Assembly: GCA_020025515.1 (NCBI GenBank)
Contig: JAHHRZ010000024.1
Span: 1 to 23,705 of the forward strand
From: Oscillospiraceae bacterium
Lineage (GTDB): Bacteria > Bacillota > Clostridia > Oscillospirales > Oscillospiraceae
Length of the DNA: 23,705 nt
Reading direction: 5' to 3'
This document shows positions 15,813 to 23,046 of the stretch, in pieces (position 1 is the first letter of the stretch; the number at the start of each line of letters is the position of its first letter). The position numbers and the translations under genes were made by a program. The notes under the pieces were generated by a model that was given only the letters and a program-made list of their open reading frames with translations, had not been told where the DNA came from and made no database searches.

Positions 15813-16025
15813 ATGAGTCAAGTCCTAAAAGTGGTGTAAATTCCTTCAGGCAGTTATGCAGGGGCTGCCTTGCATCCCTTGTCTATCTTGCAGCACAAGG
15901 TGGACGGCCTGTCCAGACTGCCGCAGGCAAGACGGAGCCGGTGCCTTGACAGGCTGTCCAGCTTTTGGTATCTGGTCAGGCTGCCAGAAGACGGTGCTGC
16001 TCCTCAGTGCGTTTGGGCTGGATTG
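15813..16025 (+). mobile_element. Probable IS256-type insertion-sequence scar: one terminal repeat plus GC-rich interior
   Basis: Positions 15813-15840 contain AAGTCC (15820-15825), eight bases, then GTGTAAA (15834-15840). This matches, with the same spacing, the IS256 terminal inverted repeat as I remember it (GATAAAGTCC, then GTGTAAAA). The orientation puts the element's interior to the right, where the DNA changes abruptly to a GC-rich stretch (about 15843-16025) unlike its AT-rich surroundings. No opposite repeat or transposase ORF is present. The right boundary is estimated from where amidase-like coding begins. Confidence 0.5.
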
Positions 16026-16829
16026 GGTGGCAGTGATGAGACTTCTAGCATCAACAATTATAAGTTCCCAATGGATAGAACTGGAAGTAATGAGTGGTAT
16101 GGCGACGAATATGGAAATAAGTCTTTAAGCTGGGAAACAACAGATTATTTCTATACGTATTTAGAGGCATCTTCAAGAGATAAAACGGGGATTCATATGA
16201 ATGGATTTACTTATGAATTATCTACTGGAGAAAACTTCACTAGTATTCCAAATCCATTGACTTTGTTACTTGGATCTGTTCTCCATGTAAATGGAGCAAG
16301 TAGGTATGGCCATGCGATTGTAGTTACTGAGGCTTCAGGCATTAGATTTTGTGATGTTAAATTCTGCGGCAATTCTCCAATGCGGAAAGCTGTAAAACTA
16401 TCGGATTGTGCTTCTTTTATGAATGGGCCAATCCGTGTAATGATTCCAACGGGTATGACTAAAAATGATATCTGTAATCGTTCAAGCCACAGCTACGCCG
16501 ATTCTTCTACAGGAACATCTTGCTATTGCGTGAATTGTGGTGCCTGCAAACTAAAAGCTACGGGTAAACTTTCAAAGCCGATTCGTGTTGGCATAACTAC
16601 TACTGTGCAGGGTTCTGCTAATGTGGTTTGCTTTAGATTGGCAATTGGCATCACTGATCCGAGTGGTAAAACGACTTGGAAGGAGTTTACAAAAGCTTCA
16701 TCGGCATCGCGCGACTACACCTTTAATCAGCGAGGACTTTACACAATTGTATTTGCTGCACGAGATGTGTCGACATCCGAAGCCCATAGTATGAAGGTTT
16801 CTCATACTTATAAAGTCAGGGTGTATTGA
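15870..16829 (+). pseudogene. Amidase-like surface protein, 5' end replaced by IS-like sequence
   Basis: The open frame encodes 319 residues, but the first 55 or so derive from the GC-rich IS-like segment and have no protein character. From about residue 58 the sequence looks like the second half of an Amidase_6-type domain: an EWYGDEYGNKSLSWETTDYF block, LLGSVLHVNG, then GHAIVVTE with His148, and DVKFCGNSPMRKAV. The N-terminal half, which would hold the catalytic Cys (DCTNF-like), is absent, and there is no signal peptide. A C-terminal Ig-like segment carries SCYCVNCGAC. The frame ends at TGA (16827-16829) and continues in frame beyond it. It is most likely a decayed gene; family assignment is tentative. 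Confidence 0.55.
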
Positions 16830-17006
16830 GTGGGTGGACCAGATAACGGCGATATTCAGTACTTTGCATCTAAGTCTTTGCTATTGACGAGAAACGGCAA
16901 GTGGGGTGATTTTGCTGCCTATGTGTATTTAAATGGTGCTGAGACAATAGCAGCTTATTCCTGCAATTCAACAATTAATCTTGACAATGGGAGGCGTGTG
17001 TCATGA
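16830..17006 (+). CDS. 58-residue ORF in frame after the amidase-like stop; perhaps the tail of that pseudogene
   Basis: GTG (16830) follows the TGA of the amidase-like frame directly and in the same frame. It encodes 58 residues (GDIQYFASKSLLLTRNGKW, then DFAAYVYLNGAE) and stops at TGA (17004-17006), overlapping the lipoprotein ATG as ATGA. This overlap is typical of translational coupling. No good ribosome binding site precedes the GTG. It is either the true C-terminus of a gene interrupted by TGA, or a separate small gene. Confidence 0.4.
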   Translation: MGGPDNGDIQYFASKSLLLTRNGKWGDFAAYVYLNGAETIAAYSCNSTINLDNGRRVS

Positions 17007-17635
17007 AATGCTTAAAGCTTGTCCTGTTCACTACAGTTGCCGCTGCTCTGATGGGGCTATGTGCCTGTACAAATACAGCAGATACAGACACTACTGAAAG
17101 CACTGTAATGAAAGAATCTGGAAATGAATCGTTTGAACTCTTTAATGAGATGAATCATGTTTACCGATATGTCGGGGAAGACAAGGCGGTGACACTGGGG
17201 GACTATGGCCTGACAGTGGATTTACCAGAAGAGTGGGCTGGGCGAGTTGAAATTCTGTACAGCTCCACACCGGGGTATTTGGAGCTGTATGTGACAAATA
17301 CGAACCTGATGGAAGCCTATGCGGAATATGAAGGCAAAGAGGTGAATCAGACATATGCCTGGCATGATTTTATCCTGTTTGTTTCCTCTGTTCCGAAAGA
17401 AGACAAAGAGATTGTAAAGGAGTACGACAACAACGAACATAAAACGTTTCTGGGAGAAAATGAACAATATCGTTTCTATTATACCACAGCCGACATGCAG
17501 GATACAGATTGCAACACATTTCTAACGGAACGCTATACATTTATCCAGGATAAAGGACAGGAATATTATGATTCCCTGGTGGGAAATTTGATTTGTACCG
17601 ATGAATTGGCTAAGGAGATATTAAAAGTATCATAA
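17003..17635 (+). CDS. Predicted lipoprotein, function unknown
   Basis: A 210-residue protein with a lipoprotein signal: MKCLK, a hydrophobic segment, then LCAC with lipidation at about C22, followed by a Ser/Thr/Asp-rich linker (about 23-45). The mature part is mixed alpha/beta with no motif I recognise (for example DYGLTVDLPEEWAGRVEI). GGGAGG (16989-16994) lies 8 nt before the ATG. The start overlaps the stop of the preceding small ORF, and a strong terminator follows. Together with the amidase-like gene it suggests a surface-related cluster. Confidence 0.75.
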   Translation: MKCLKLVLFTTVAAALMGLCACTNTADTDTTESTVMKESGNESFELFNEMNHVYRYVGEDKAVTLGDYGLTVDLPEEWAGRVEILYSSTPGYLELYVTNTNLMEAYAEYEGKEVNQTYAWHDFILFVSSVPKEDKEIVKEYDNNEHKTFLGENEQYRFYYTTADMQDTDCNTFLTERYTFIQDKGQEYYDSLVGNLICTDELAKEILKVS

Positions 17636-17682
17636 CGGACAGAAGCAATCCGTTGTAGTCAAAACGGATGTTGCGTTCTGGC

Positions 17683-17731
17683 AGCACCTCTTATCAGGGC
17701 AGGGAAACGCCTTTGATAAGAGGTGCTTTTT
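17683..17731 (+). terminator. Terminator closing the plus-strand island
   Basis: A 14-bp perfect stem (17683-17696 with 17714-17727), a 17-nt loop and T5. It faces the nfnB terminators. Confidence 0.9.
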
Positions 17732-17743
17732 GCTCAGAAGTAG

Positions 17744-17774
17744 AAAAAGGCGGTATGACTTTGGTCACACCGCC
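17744..17774 (-). terminator. Second (distal) terminator after nfnB
   Basis: An 11-bp stem with one mismatch (17749-17759 with 17764-17774), followed on the minus strand by five T. Confidence 0.7.
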
Positions 17775-17776
17775 AT

Positions 17777-17811
17777 AAAAAAGCCGGAAGCGGCAGAAAA
17801 CCGCTTCCGGC
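17777..17811 (-). terminator. First terminator after nfnB
   Basis: An 11-bp perfect GC-rich stem (17783-17793 with 17801-17811), 7-nt loop, then T6 on the minus strand, 12 bp after the nfnB stop. Confidence 0.92.
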
Positions 17812-17822
17812 AAGATGTAAAA

Positions 17823-19208
17823 TTACTTGTTCTGCAGGAACTTGTCGATGGCAGCAGCGCCCTTCTTACCGGCGCCCATAGCCAGAATGACAGTTGCAGC
17901 ACCGGTAACAGCGTCACCGCCTGCGAACACGCCCTCACGAGTGGTCATTTCCTCTTCGTTGACGATGAGGCAGCCCTTCTTGTTGGTCTCCAGACCGGGA
18001 GTGGTGGAACGGATCAGGGGGTTGGGGCTGGTGCCCAGAGCCATGATGACGGTGTCCACATCCAGGACAAACTCGGAGCCTTCGATCTCCACAGGACGAC
18101 GACGGCCGGAGGCATCGGGCTCACCCAGCTCCATGCGGATGCACTTCATGCCGGAAACGCCGCCATCTTCGTTGCCCAGGATCTCAACGGGGTTGCACAG
18201 AGTCTTAAACTCGATGCCCTCTTCCTTGGCGTGGTGCTGCTCTTCCAGACGAGCGGGCATTTCAGCCTCGCCACGACGGTAGACGATATAAACCTTGTCG
18301 GCACCCAGACGCATGGCGCAACGGGCTGCGTCCATGGCCACGTTACCGCCGCCCACAACGGCGACCGCCTTGGACTTCATGATGGGGGTATCGTCCTGCT
18401 CCAGATAAGCCTTCATGAGGTTGGTACGGGTCAGGTACTCGTTGGCGGAGTAAACGCCCTTGAATGCCTCGCCGGGAATATGCATGAACATGGGCAGGCC
18501 GGCGCCGGAACCGACGAAAACAGCCTTGTAGCCCATCTCGAACAGCTCGTCGATGGACAGAACACGGCCAATGACCATGTTGGTCATGACATTGACACCC
18601 TGAGCCTCCAGCTTCTTGACCTCGTTTGCCACGATGGCCTTGGGCAGACGGAACTCGGGGATGCCGTACACCAGAACGCCGCCTGCGGTGTGCAGAGCCT
18701 CGAACATGGTGACTTCGTAGCCTCTCTTGGCCAGGTCGGAAGCGCAGGTCATGCCGGCAGGGCCGGAACCAACCACAGCCACCTTCATGCCATTGGAAGC
18801 GGTCTTCTCAGGCATCGCATTCACATTCTCACGATACCAGTCGGCAACGAAACGCTCCAGACGACCGATGGCAACGGGCTCACCCTTAATGCCACGGACA
18901 CACTGTGCTTCGCACTGGGTCTCCTGGGGGCAGACACGGCCGGACAGAGCGGGCAGAGCGTTGGTGGAGGTGATGATCTCGTAAGCAGCGGCGAAGTCGC
19001 CCTCGGCTACTTTGCCGATAAACTCGGGGATGCGAACGTTAACAGGGCAGCCCTCCACGCACTTGGGCTTCTTGCAGCCCAGGCAGCGCTTGGCCTCTTC
19101 CACGGCCATCTCGGCGGTGTAGCCCAGAGTAACCTCCTTAAAATTGCGAGCACGAACCTTGGGATCCTGCTCAGGCATAGGGGTTTTGGTAAGAGTCATG
19201 TTTGCCAT
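17823..19208 (-). CDS. nfnB: NADPH-side large subunit of NfnAB-type transhydrogenase (GltA/glutamate synthase small-subunit family)
   Basis: Flavoprotein of 461 residues. An N-terminal Fe-S domain has C42, C45, C50, C54 (CLGC, then CVEGCP) and C93, C99, C103 (CPQETQCEAQC). Two Rossmann folds follow: VVGSGPAGM for FAD and VVGGGNVAMDAARCAMRLG for NADPH. A typical C-terminal FAD segment ends in FAGGDAVTGAATVILAMG. Standing alone it would be called NADPH-dependent glutamate synthase (gltA). Its position 13 bp after an NfnA/SudB-type gene supports the electron-bifurcating NADH-dependent ferredoxin:NADP+ oxidoreductase instead. The start at 19208 has AGGAGG 8 nt upstream; a start at 19250 would overlap the upstream gene and lacks a ribosome binding site. 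Sulfide dehydrogenase (SudA) is the alternative name. Confidence 0.88.
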   Translation of the reverse strand: MANMTLTKTPMPEQDPKVRARNFKEVTLGYTAEMAVEEAKRCLGCKKPKCVEGCPVNVRIPEFIGKVAEGDFAAAYEIITSTNALPALSGRVCPQETQCEAQCVRGIKGEPVAIGRLERFVADWYRENVNAMPEKTASNGMKVAVVGSGPAGMTCASDLAKRGYEVTMFEALHTAGGVLVYGIPEFRLPKAIVANEVKKLEAQGVNVMTNMVIGRVLSIDELFEMGYKAVFVGSGAGLPMFMHIPGEAFKGVYSANEYLTRTNLMKAYLEQDDTPIMKSKAVAVVGGGNVAMDAARCAMRLGADKVYIVYRRGEAEMPARLEEQHHAKEEGIEFKTLCNPVEILGNEDGGVSGMKCIRMELGEPDASGRRRPVEIEGSEFVLDVDTVIMALGTSPNPLIRSTTPGLETNKKGCLIVNEEEMTTREGVFAGGDAVTGAATVILAMGAGKKGAAAIDKFLQNK

Positions 19209-19221
19209 TGCAATTTCCTCC

Positions 19222-20076
19222 TTATTTAATGAGAGCCTTGCCCATGGCATCCATGCGGCAGGTATGGGTTTCCTTCACTTCGGCTTCCCGGTCACGGTAC
19301 ACAGAGTTACGGTTCATGAGCTCTGCATAGTCAACCTTATGGCCGTCGAACTCGGGGCCATCGACACAGGCGAACTTGGTTTCGCCGCCAACGGTAACAC
19401 GGCAGCCGCCGCACATACCGGTGCCGTCAACCATGATGGGGTTCAGAGAAACCATGGTCTTAACGCCGAAGGGCTCAGTGGTCTTGGCAACGAACTTCAT
19501 CATGGGGATGGGTCCGATGGCCAGAACCTCGTCATAATGTACACCGGATTCCAGCAGCTGCTGGAGCTTAACGGTAACAAAACCGTGCTCACCATAGGAG
19601 CCGTCATCGGTCATGAGATACAGGTTGTCGGCACAGGCCTTAAACTCGTCTTCCAGGATGACAATGTCCTTGTTACGGAAACCGACAATGACATCGACCT
19701 GAGCACCGGCTTCCTTAAAGCCCTGAGCGGAGGGCAGAGCGATGGCACAGCCAACACCGCCGCCGACGACGCAGACACGCTTAATGCCTTCGGTCTCGGT
19801 GGGCTTGCCCAGAGGGCCGACAAAGTCACGGATGTAGTCACCCTCGTTCAGATTGCCCAGGGCGTTGGTGGTAAAGCCAACCTTCTGGAAAATGATGGAA
19901 ACGGTACCCTTTTCCCGGTCATAGCCGGCGATGGTCAGGGGAACACGCTCACCCTCCTCGTCGATACGGAAGATGATGAACTGGCCGGCCTTTGCCTTCT
20001 TGGCAACAAAGGGGGCTTCGATTTCCATCAGGGTAACAGCGGAATTGAGTTCTTTCTTACGAACTATCTTATACAT
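19222..20076 (-). CDS. nfnA: FAD/NAD-binding [2Fe-2S] small subunit of NfnAB-type transhydrogenase (SudB/PyrK-like)
   Basis: A 284-residue ferredoxin-NADP reductase-like protein. The FAD-binding motif RVPLTIAGYD is followed by VVGGGVGCAIALP for NAD(H). A cluster motif DGTGMCGGC, then FACVDG, supplies three Cys and a nearby Asp, the ligand set described for NfnA. With NfnB it would couple NADH and reduced ferredoxin oxidation to NADP+ reduction in the cytoplasm of an anaerobe. It starts at 20076 with AAAGGA upstream, is first in the operon, and is driven by a perfect promoter. DHODH PyrK-type proteins are related, but no pyrD is nearby. Confidence 0.88.
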   Translation of the reverse strand: MYKIVRKKELNSAVTLMEIEAPFVAKKAKAGQFIIFRIDEEGERVPLTIAGYDREKGTVSIIFQKVGFTTNALGNLNEGDYIRDFVGPLGKPTETEGIKRVCVVGGGVGCAIALPSAQGFKEAGAQVDVIVGFRNKDIVILEDEFKACADNLYLMTDDGSYGEHGFVTVKLQQLLESGVHYDEVLAIGPIPMMKFVAKTTEPFGVKTMVSLNPIMVDGTGMCGGCRVTVGGETKFACVDGPEFDGHKVDYAELMNRNSVYRDREAEVKETHTCRMDAMGKALIK

Positions 20077-20144
20077 AATCCTGTTCCTTTCGTTCCTGAA
20101 TTTTATACAGGGGGAATTTGAGTATGCAATCTCTTACAGCGTTC

Positions 20145-20173
20145 ATTATAATCTATATTATCCCCTTTGTCAA
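20145..20173 (-). promoter_or_regulatory. Perfect-consensus sigma-A promoter of nfnA-nfnB
   Basis: On the minus strand, TTGACA (20168-20173), a 17-bp spacer and TATAAT (20145-20150), about 70 bp before the nfnA ATG. It implies strong constitutive expression. Confidence 0.92.
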
Positions 20174-20267
20174 AGGGATTTCAGGATTTTCTAAGGTTTT
20201 TGGGCGGTTTTGCTAATGATTCCTAAAACCGGTGGGATTTCCTCTGCAATTCCCTTGAAAAGCATGG

Positions 20268-20308
20268 AAAAATCAGCCGGGAAAAGGCCCCTGTCTTTTC
20301 CGGCTGAT
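20268..20308 (-). terminator. Terminator of the YitT-family gene
   Basis: A stem of about 14 bp with one bulge (ATCAGCCGG arm at 20272-20280 with CCGGCTGAT at 20300-20308), followed on the minus strand by five T, 12 bp past the stop. Confidence 0.85.
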
Positions 20309-20319
20309 GGATTAAGATT

Positions 20320-20979
20320 TTATTTTTTCGGCAGCTTGATTTTCTGAATCAGGCCGATGATCTGTCCGGAGAGGATGACCGTAAGAAGGGAGTATCCCAT
20401 ACGGCGGAGGGGGATGTAGGTAAGAGACAGGGCCAAAACAACCAAATCACTGATCAGATAGACCCACTCGATATTGATGTGGGTCAGTTTGGAAATACTC
20501 ATGGCCAGAGCATCGTCCCCGGAAGGGGCACCGCCAATGCGCACACAAATGCCTGCGCTGACACCCACAAACAGAGCTCCTACAATGGAGGCCAGCAGGG
20601 GCATTTCGGCAATGCCGGGAAACAGTGGGTCAAACTGCTCGAAGATTCCGTAAGAAACTGAAAATCCCAGGGTGGCAATGATCGAATAGATCATGAACCG
20701 CTTTCCCAGAAGCTTCCAGCCAAGGGCGTAGCACAGGGCATTGAGAACAAAGCCGGAGATGGAAGGAGACAGCCCCAGCCAGTGCTCAAAGAAAAGCGTC
20801 AAGCCCAAAACGCCTCCCTCTGTGACCCCGGAGGGGGAGTGTACATTGTACAGGCCAAAGGCCAGAAGGGCGCTGGATAGAACCGTAACCAGGCAGGATA
20901 CGGGGGTGACTTGGTCAAAGAGGGAGCCCAGCCACCGGGCAATGGCATTCTTTGACGGCTGCTTGCAGGTGTTGGTCAT
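20320..20979 (-). CDS. YitT-family (YczE/YyaS/YitT) integral membrane protein
   Basis: A 219-residue protein with about five or six membrane segments. The segments LGLYNVHSPSG, then EGGVLGLT, and RIGGAPSGDDALAMSISK are the glycine-rich motifs of the YitT superfamily; function is not established, with transport suspected. It lacks the C-terminal DUF2179 domain found in many YitT proteins. AAGGTGG lies about 7 nt before the ATG. It diverges from a MerR regulator and has a MerR-type promoter with a 19-bp spacer, so it is the likely regulated target, perhaps an exporter of the regulator's ligand. Confidence 0.82.
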   Translation of the reverse strand: MTNTCKQPSKNAIARWLGSLFDQVTPVSCLVTVLSSALLAFGLYNVHSPSGVTEGGVLGLTLFFEHWLGLSPSISGFVLNALCYALGWKLLGKRFMIYSIIATLGFSVSYGIFEQFDPLFPGIAEMPLLASIVGALFVGVSAGICVRIGGAPSGDDALAMSISKLTHINIEWVYLISDLVVLALSLTYIPLRRMGYSLLTVILSGQIIGLIQKIKLPKK

Positions 20980-21017
20980 AAAAAACCACCTTTCTTGTGA
21001 GGTGTTGTTGTACTATC

Positions 21018-21048
21018 AGTATAATCTCTGGTATAATACCAGAGTCAA
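21018..21048 (-). promoter_or_regulatory. MerR-type promoter with 19-bp spacer and embedded palindromic operator
   Basis: On the minus strand, -35 TTGACT (21043-21048), a 19-bp spacer and -10 TATACT (21018-21023). The spacer overlaps a perfect 9+1+9 palindrome, CTCTGGTAT A ATACCAGAG (21026-21044). Over-long spacers filled by a dyad are the hallmark of promoters that MerR proteins activate by untwisting DNA. On the plus strand, TATAAT boxes at 21020-21025 and 21032-21037 overlap the same operator and could serve the regulator gene, which would allow autorepression. Confidence 0.87.
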
Positions 21049-21066
21049 TAGGGGAGATGAAGATTT

Positions 21067-21891
21067 ATGGAAAAATATTTCAAAATTGGTGAAATTTCAA
21101 AATTATATCATATTGGCGTGGATTCCCTGCGATATTATGAAGAAATCGGGGTGATTTCTCCCAAACGCTCGGAAAGCGGATACCGGCTGTACAGCATAGA
21201 TGATATTTGGAGACTGAATGTGATTCGAGAGCTGCGGGAACTGGGCTTCGGGATGGAGCAAATCAGAGACTATCTGCGATGCCACACGGTGGCATCTACA
21301 TTGGAGCTGCTGCAAACGGAGCAGAATACCATAGAGAAAAAGATGGAGACCCTGATGCAGATGAAAGCCAACGTAGCGCAGAGAATGAAAACCATCTGTG
21401 CGGCCCAAAACAGACCGTTGTCTCAAATTGGGCTGGAGACCTATCCTCCCCGCCGCTGTTTTTCCATTCCGGAGGGATATTCCAATGAAAATGAAATGGA
21501 TGTGTTGATCAAACGCCTGCTGAACATCGATCAGGCTCATTTTTATGTCATTGGCAATAACCAGATTGGTACCGTCATTTCCCGGGAGGATGCACAGCAG
21601 ATGGGGAAACTGAGCTATAAATCTGTGTTTATGATCGATGAGCAGGGTGGGCAGTCCCTGCCCGGCGGCAGATACCTTACGGTCAGCTATCAGGGGGACT
21701 ACAGTCAAAGTGCGCAGTGGATCAAAAAACTTATGCAATATGCGGAAGAACATCAACTGTTTCCAGCTGGGGATATTTTAGAGCTTCTTTGGATTGACAT
21801 TCATACCACCTCAGATGTGCAGGAGCACATTACGGAATTGCAGATGCTTGTAAAGGAGAACACAACAGGAAAAATCGGTGCGTCCACTTGA
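21067..21891 (+). CDS. MerR-family transcriptional regulator with GyrI-like effector-binding domain
   Basis: A 274-residue regulator. Residues 1-70 form the winged-helix MerR domain (FKIGEISKLYHI, then LRYYEEIGVI and GYRLYSIDDIWRL). A coiled-coil dimerisation helix (about 75-125, rich in Glu, Gln and Met) is followed by a C-terminal domain (about 130-265) like the GyrI/BmrR ligand pocket, which binds hydrophobic or cationic drugs in known members. GGGGAG lies about 9 nt before the ATG. It is divergent from the YitT-type gene and flanks the operator, so it most likely controls that gene and itself. The ligand is unknown. Confidence 0.9.
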   Translation: MEKYFKIGEISKLYHIGVDSLRYYEEIGVISPKRSESGYRLYSIDDIWRLNVIRELRELGFGMEQIRDYLRCHTVASTLELLQTEQNTIEKKMETLMQMKANVAQRMKTICAAQNRPLSQIGLETYPPRRCFSIPEGYSNENEMDVLIKRLLNIDQAHFYVIGNNQIGTVISREDAQQMGKLSYKSVFMIDEQGGQSLPGGRYLTVSYQGDYSQSAQWIKKLMQYAEEHQLFPAGDILELLWIDIHTTSDVQEHITELQMLVKENTTGKIGAST

Positions 21892-21897
21892 GTATCA

Positions 21898-21935
21898 TCA
21901 GGGGGCTGCCCCAGAATGTTGAGACAGCCCCCTGA
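21898..21935. terminator. Strong hairpin between the converging MerR and fucosidase genes
   Basis: An 11-bp perfect stem (21898-21908 with 21925-21935) starts 7 bp after the merR-type stop. Neither flank has a T-run, so it is not a textbook terminator, though position suggests that role. Confidence 0.5.
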
Positions 21936-21961
21936 ATTACAGTAACAGTATACAAAAGAAG

Positions 21962-22966
21962 TTAAGGTTTTGCTTTTCTTAAAATTTCTTGACTAAAGGA
22001 AGGGATTCTTCCCAGACCGTCAGGTCCCACATTTAACAGATAGTTGATGCCAAAGCTGTTTAAATGCTCCCGCTGCCGGCGGATTTCCTCCGGGCTTTTC
22101 CAATCCTGGTCAAAATAACGGAATCCCCAGGAGTGATTCATAGTCCCGGCGGTTTCGTACAGACTATAGGGAGACGGCTTATAGCCGCAGATGTCGTTCA
22201 GATCGGTACCCAATGCGGCATTTTCCGGGCGCTGTCCGGGAATTTCGTTGTCGCCCAGAGAAACATAGTCATACGCTCCGTTGCCAATTCGGGAGTTAAT
22301 GAGACAGTTGGGCTGATGGTGCTTCACCAGCTCATTTAATTCCAAGCTTTGGGCCGGCGTGATGGTGTGGGGCACATCAAACCACATGAGGCACAGATCT
22401 CCGTACTGAGTCAACAGCTCAGTTACCTGAGGCTTGATTTTTTCCTCAAAACAGATGGAAAAATCCTTGTTTTTCCGATCGGGATAGTCCCAGCTGTTAT
22501 CCCAGGACACACCGGCGCAGGGAGAAAGGTTGGTGTAGCCGCCACCATGGGGGTGGTGCCAGTCCAGCTCCTGAGAGTAATAGAGGCCGAATTTCAGACC
22601 GTGCCGCGCACAGGCATTGGCCAGCTCTTCAATGATATCCCGCCCAAAGGGGGTGGCATCCACCACATTGTAAGGGTCGCAGGAGCGGAACAGGGCAAAA
22701 CCATCATGGTGCTTTGCGGTAATGACAAAATACTGCATCCCTGCTTCCTTGGCCAGAGTAATCCATTCCTCGGCGTCAAAGAAGATGGGATGAAAGGCCT
22801 TTGCCAGTAGTTCATATTCCTGATTGGGAATGGCACAGGTGCACTGGATCCACTCCGCATAGGAAGCACCCCGTTTTCCCTTCCATTCACCACCCAGCAT
22901 GGAATAGAGGCCAAAGTGGGCCATCATTCCGTATTTTGCTTCTTTAAACCAGACTCGGTTGTCCAT
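21962..22966 (-). CDS. GH29 alpha-L-fucosidase, short cytoplasmic form
   Basis: A 334-residue retaining glycosidase domain that removes L-fucose from oligosaccharides. HFGLYS (H17), TAKHHDGFALF (H86/H87) and LMWFDVP with Asp197 as probable nucleophile are the GH29 active-site motifs. It is shorter than most GH29 proteins and lacks the C-terminal beta-sandwich. There is no signal peptide, so it should act on imported oligosaccharides. The start at 22966 has GGGAGGG about 6 nt upstream. It has its own promoter, and no transporter or fucose-catabolic gene is adjacent. Fucosidase identity is firm; linkage preference is unknown. Confidence 0.9.
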   Translation of the reverse strand: MDNRVWFKEAKYGMMAHFGLYSMLGGEWKGKRGASYAEWIQCTCAIPNQEYELLAKAFHPIFFDAEEWITLAKEAGMQYFVITAKHHDGFALFRSCDPYNVVDATPFGRDIIEELANACARHGLKFGLYYSQELDWHHPHGGGYTNLSPCAGVSWDNSWDYPDRKNKDFSICFEEKIKPQVTELLTQYGDLCLMWFDVPHTITPAQSLELNELVKHHQPNCLINSRIGNGAYDYVSLGDNEIPGQRPENAALGTDLNDICGYKPSPYSLYETAGTMNHSWGFRYFDQDWKSPEEIRRQREHLNSFGINYLLNVGPDGLGRIPSFSQEILRKAKP

Positions 22967-22992
22967 AACAAGCCCTCCCGTATGTTTTCTTT

Positions 22993-23022
22993 ATTATAGC
23001 AGGGGGAGAAAGAGACTGTCAA
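22993..23022 (-). promoter_or_regulatory. Promoter of the fucosidase gene
   Basis: On the minus strand, TTGACA (23017-23022), an 18-bp spacer and TATAAT (22993-22998), about 27 bp upstream of the ATG and downstream of the ncRNA terminator. Confidence 0.85.
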
Positions 23023-23046
23023 CCAAAAACCGAATTTGAGGGCAGC

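Noticed and set aside
13446..16849. Shared 12-mer GGACCAGATAAC at about 13446 and 16836 as a possible repeat or attachment site
   Set aside because: The match does not extend beyond 12 bp and one copy is explained by the folT leader hairpin; chance is likely.
17730..19229. 499-codon plus-strand ORF opposite nfnB
   Set aside because: Antisense shadow of a gene with clear Fe-S and Rossmann motifs.
19209..19250. Start of nfnB at 19250
   Set aside because: It would overlap nfnA and adds residues without similarity; the ATG at 19208 has AGGAGG at 8 nt.
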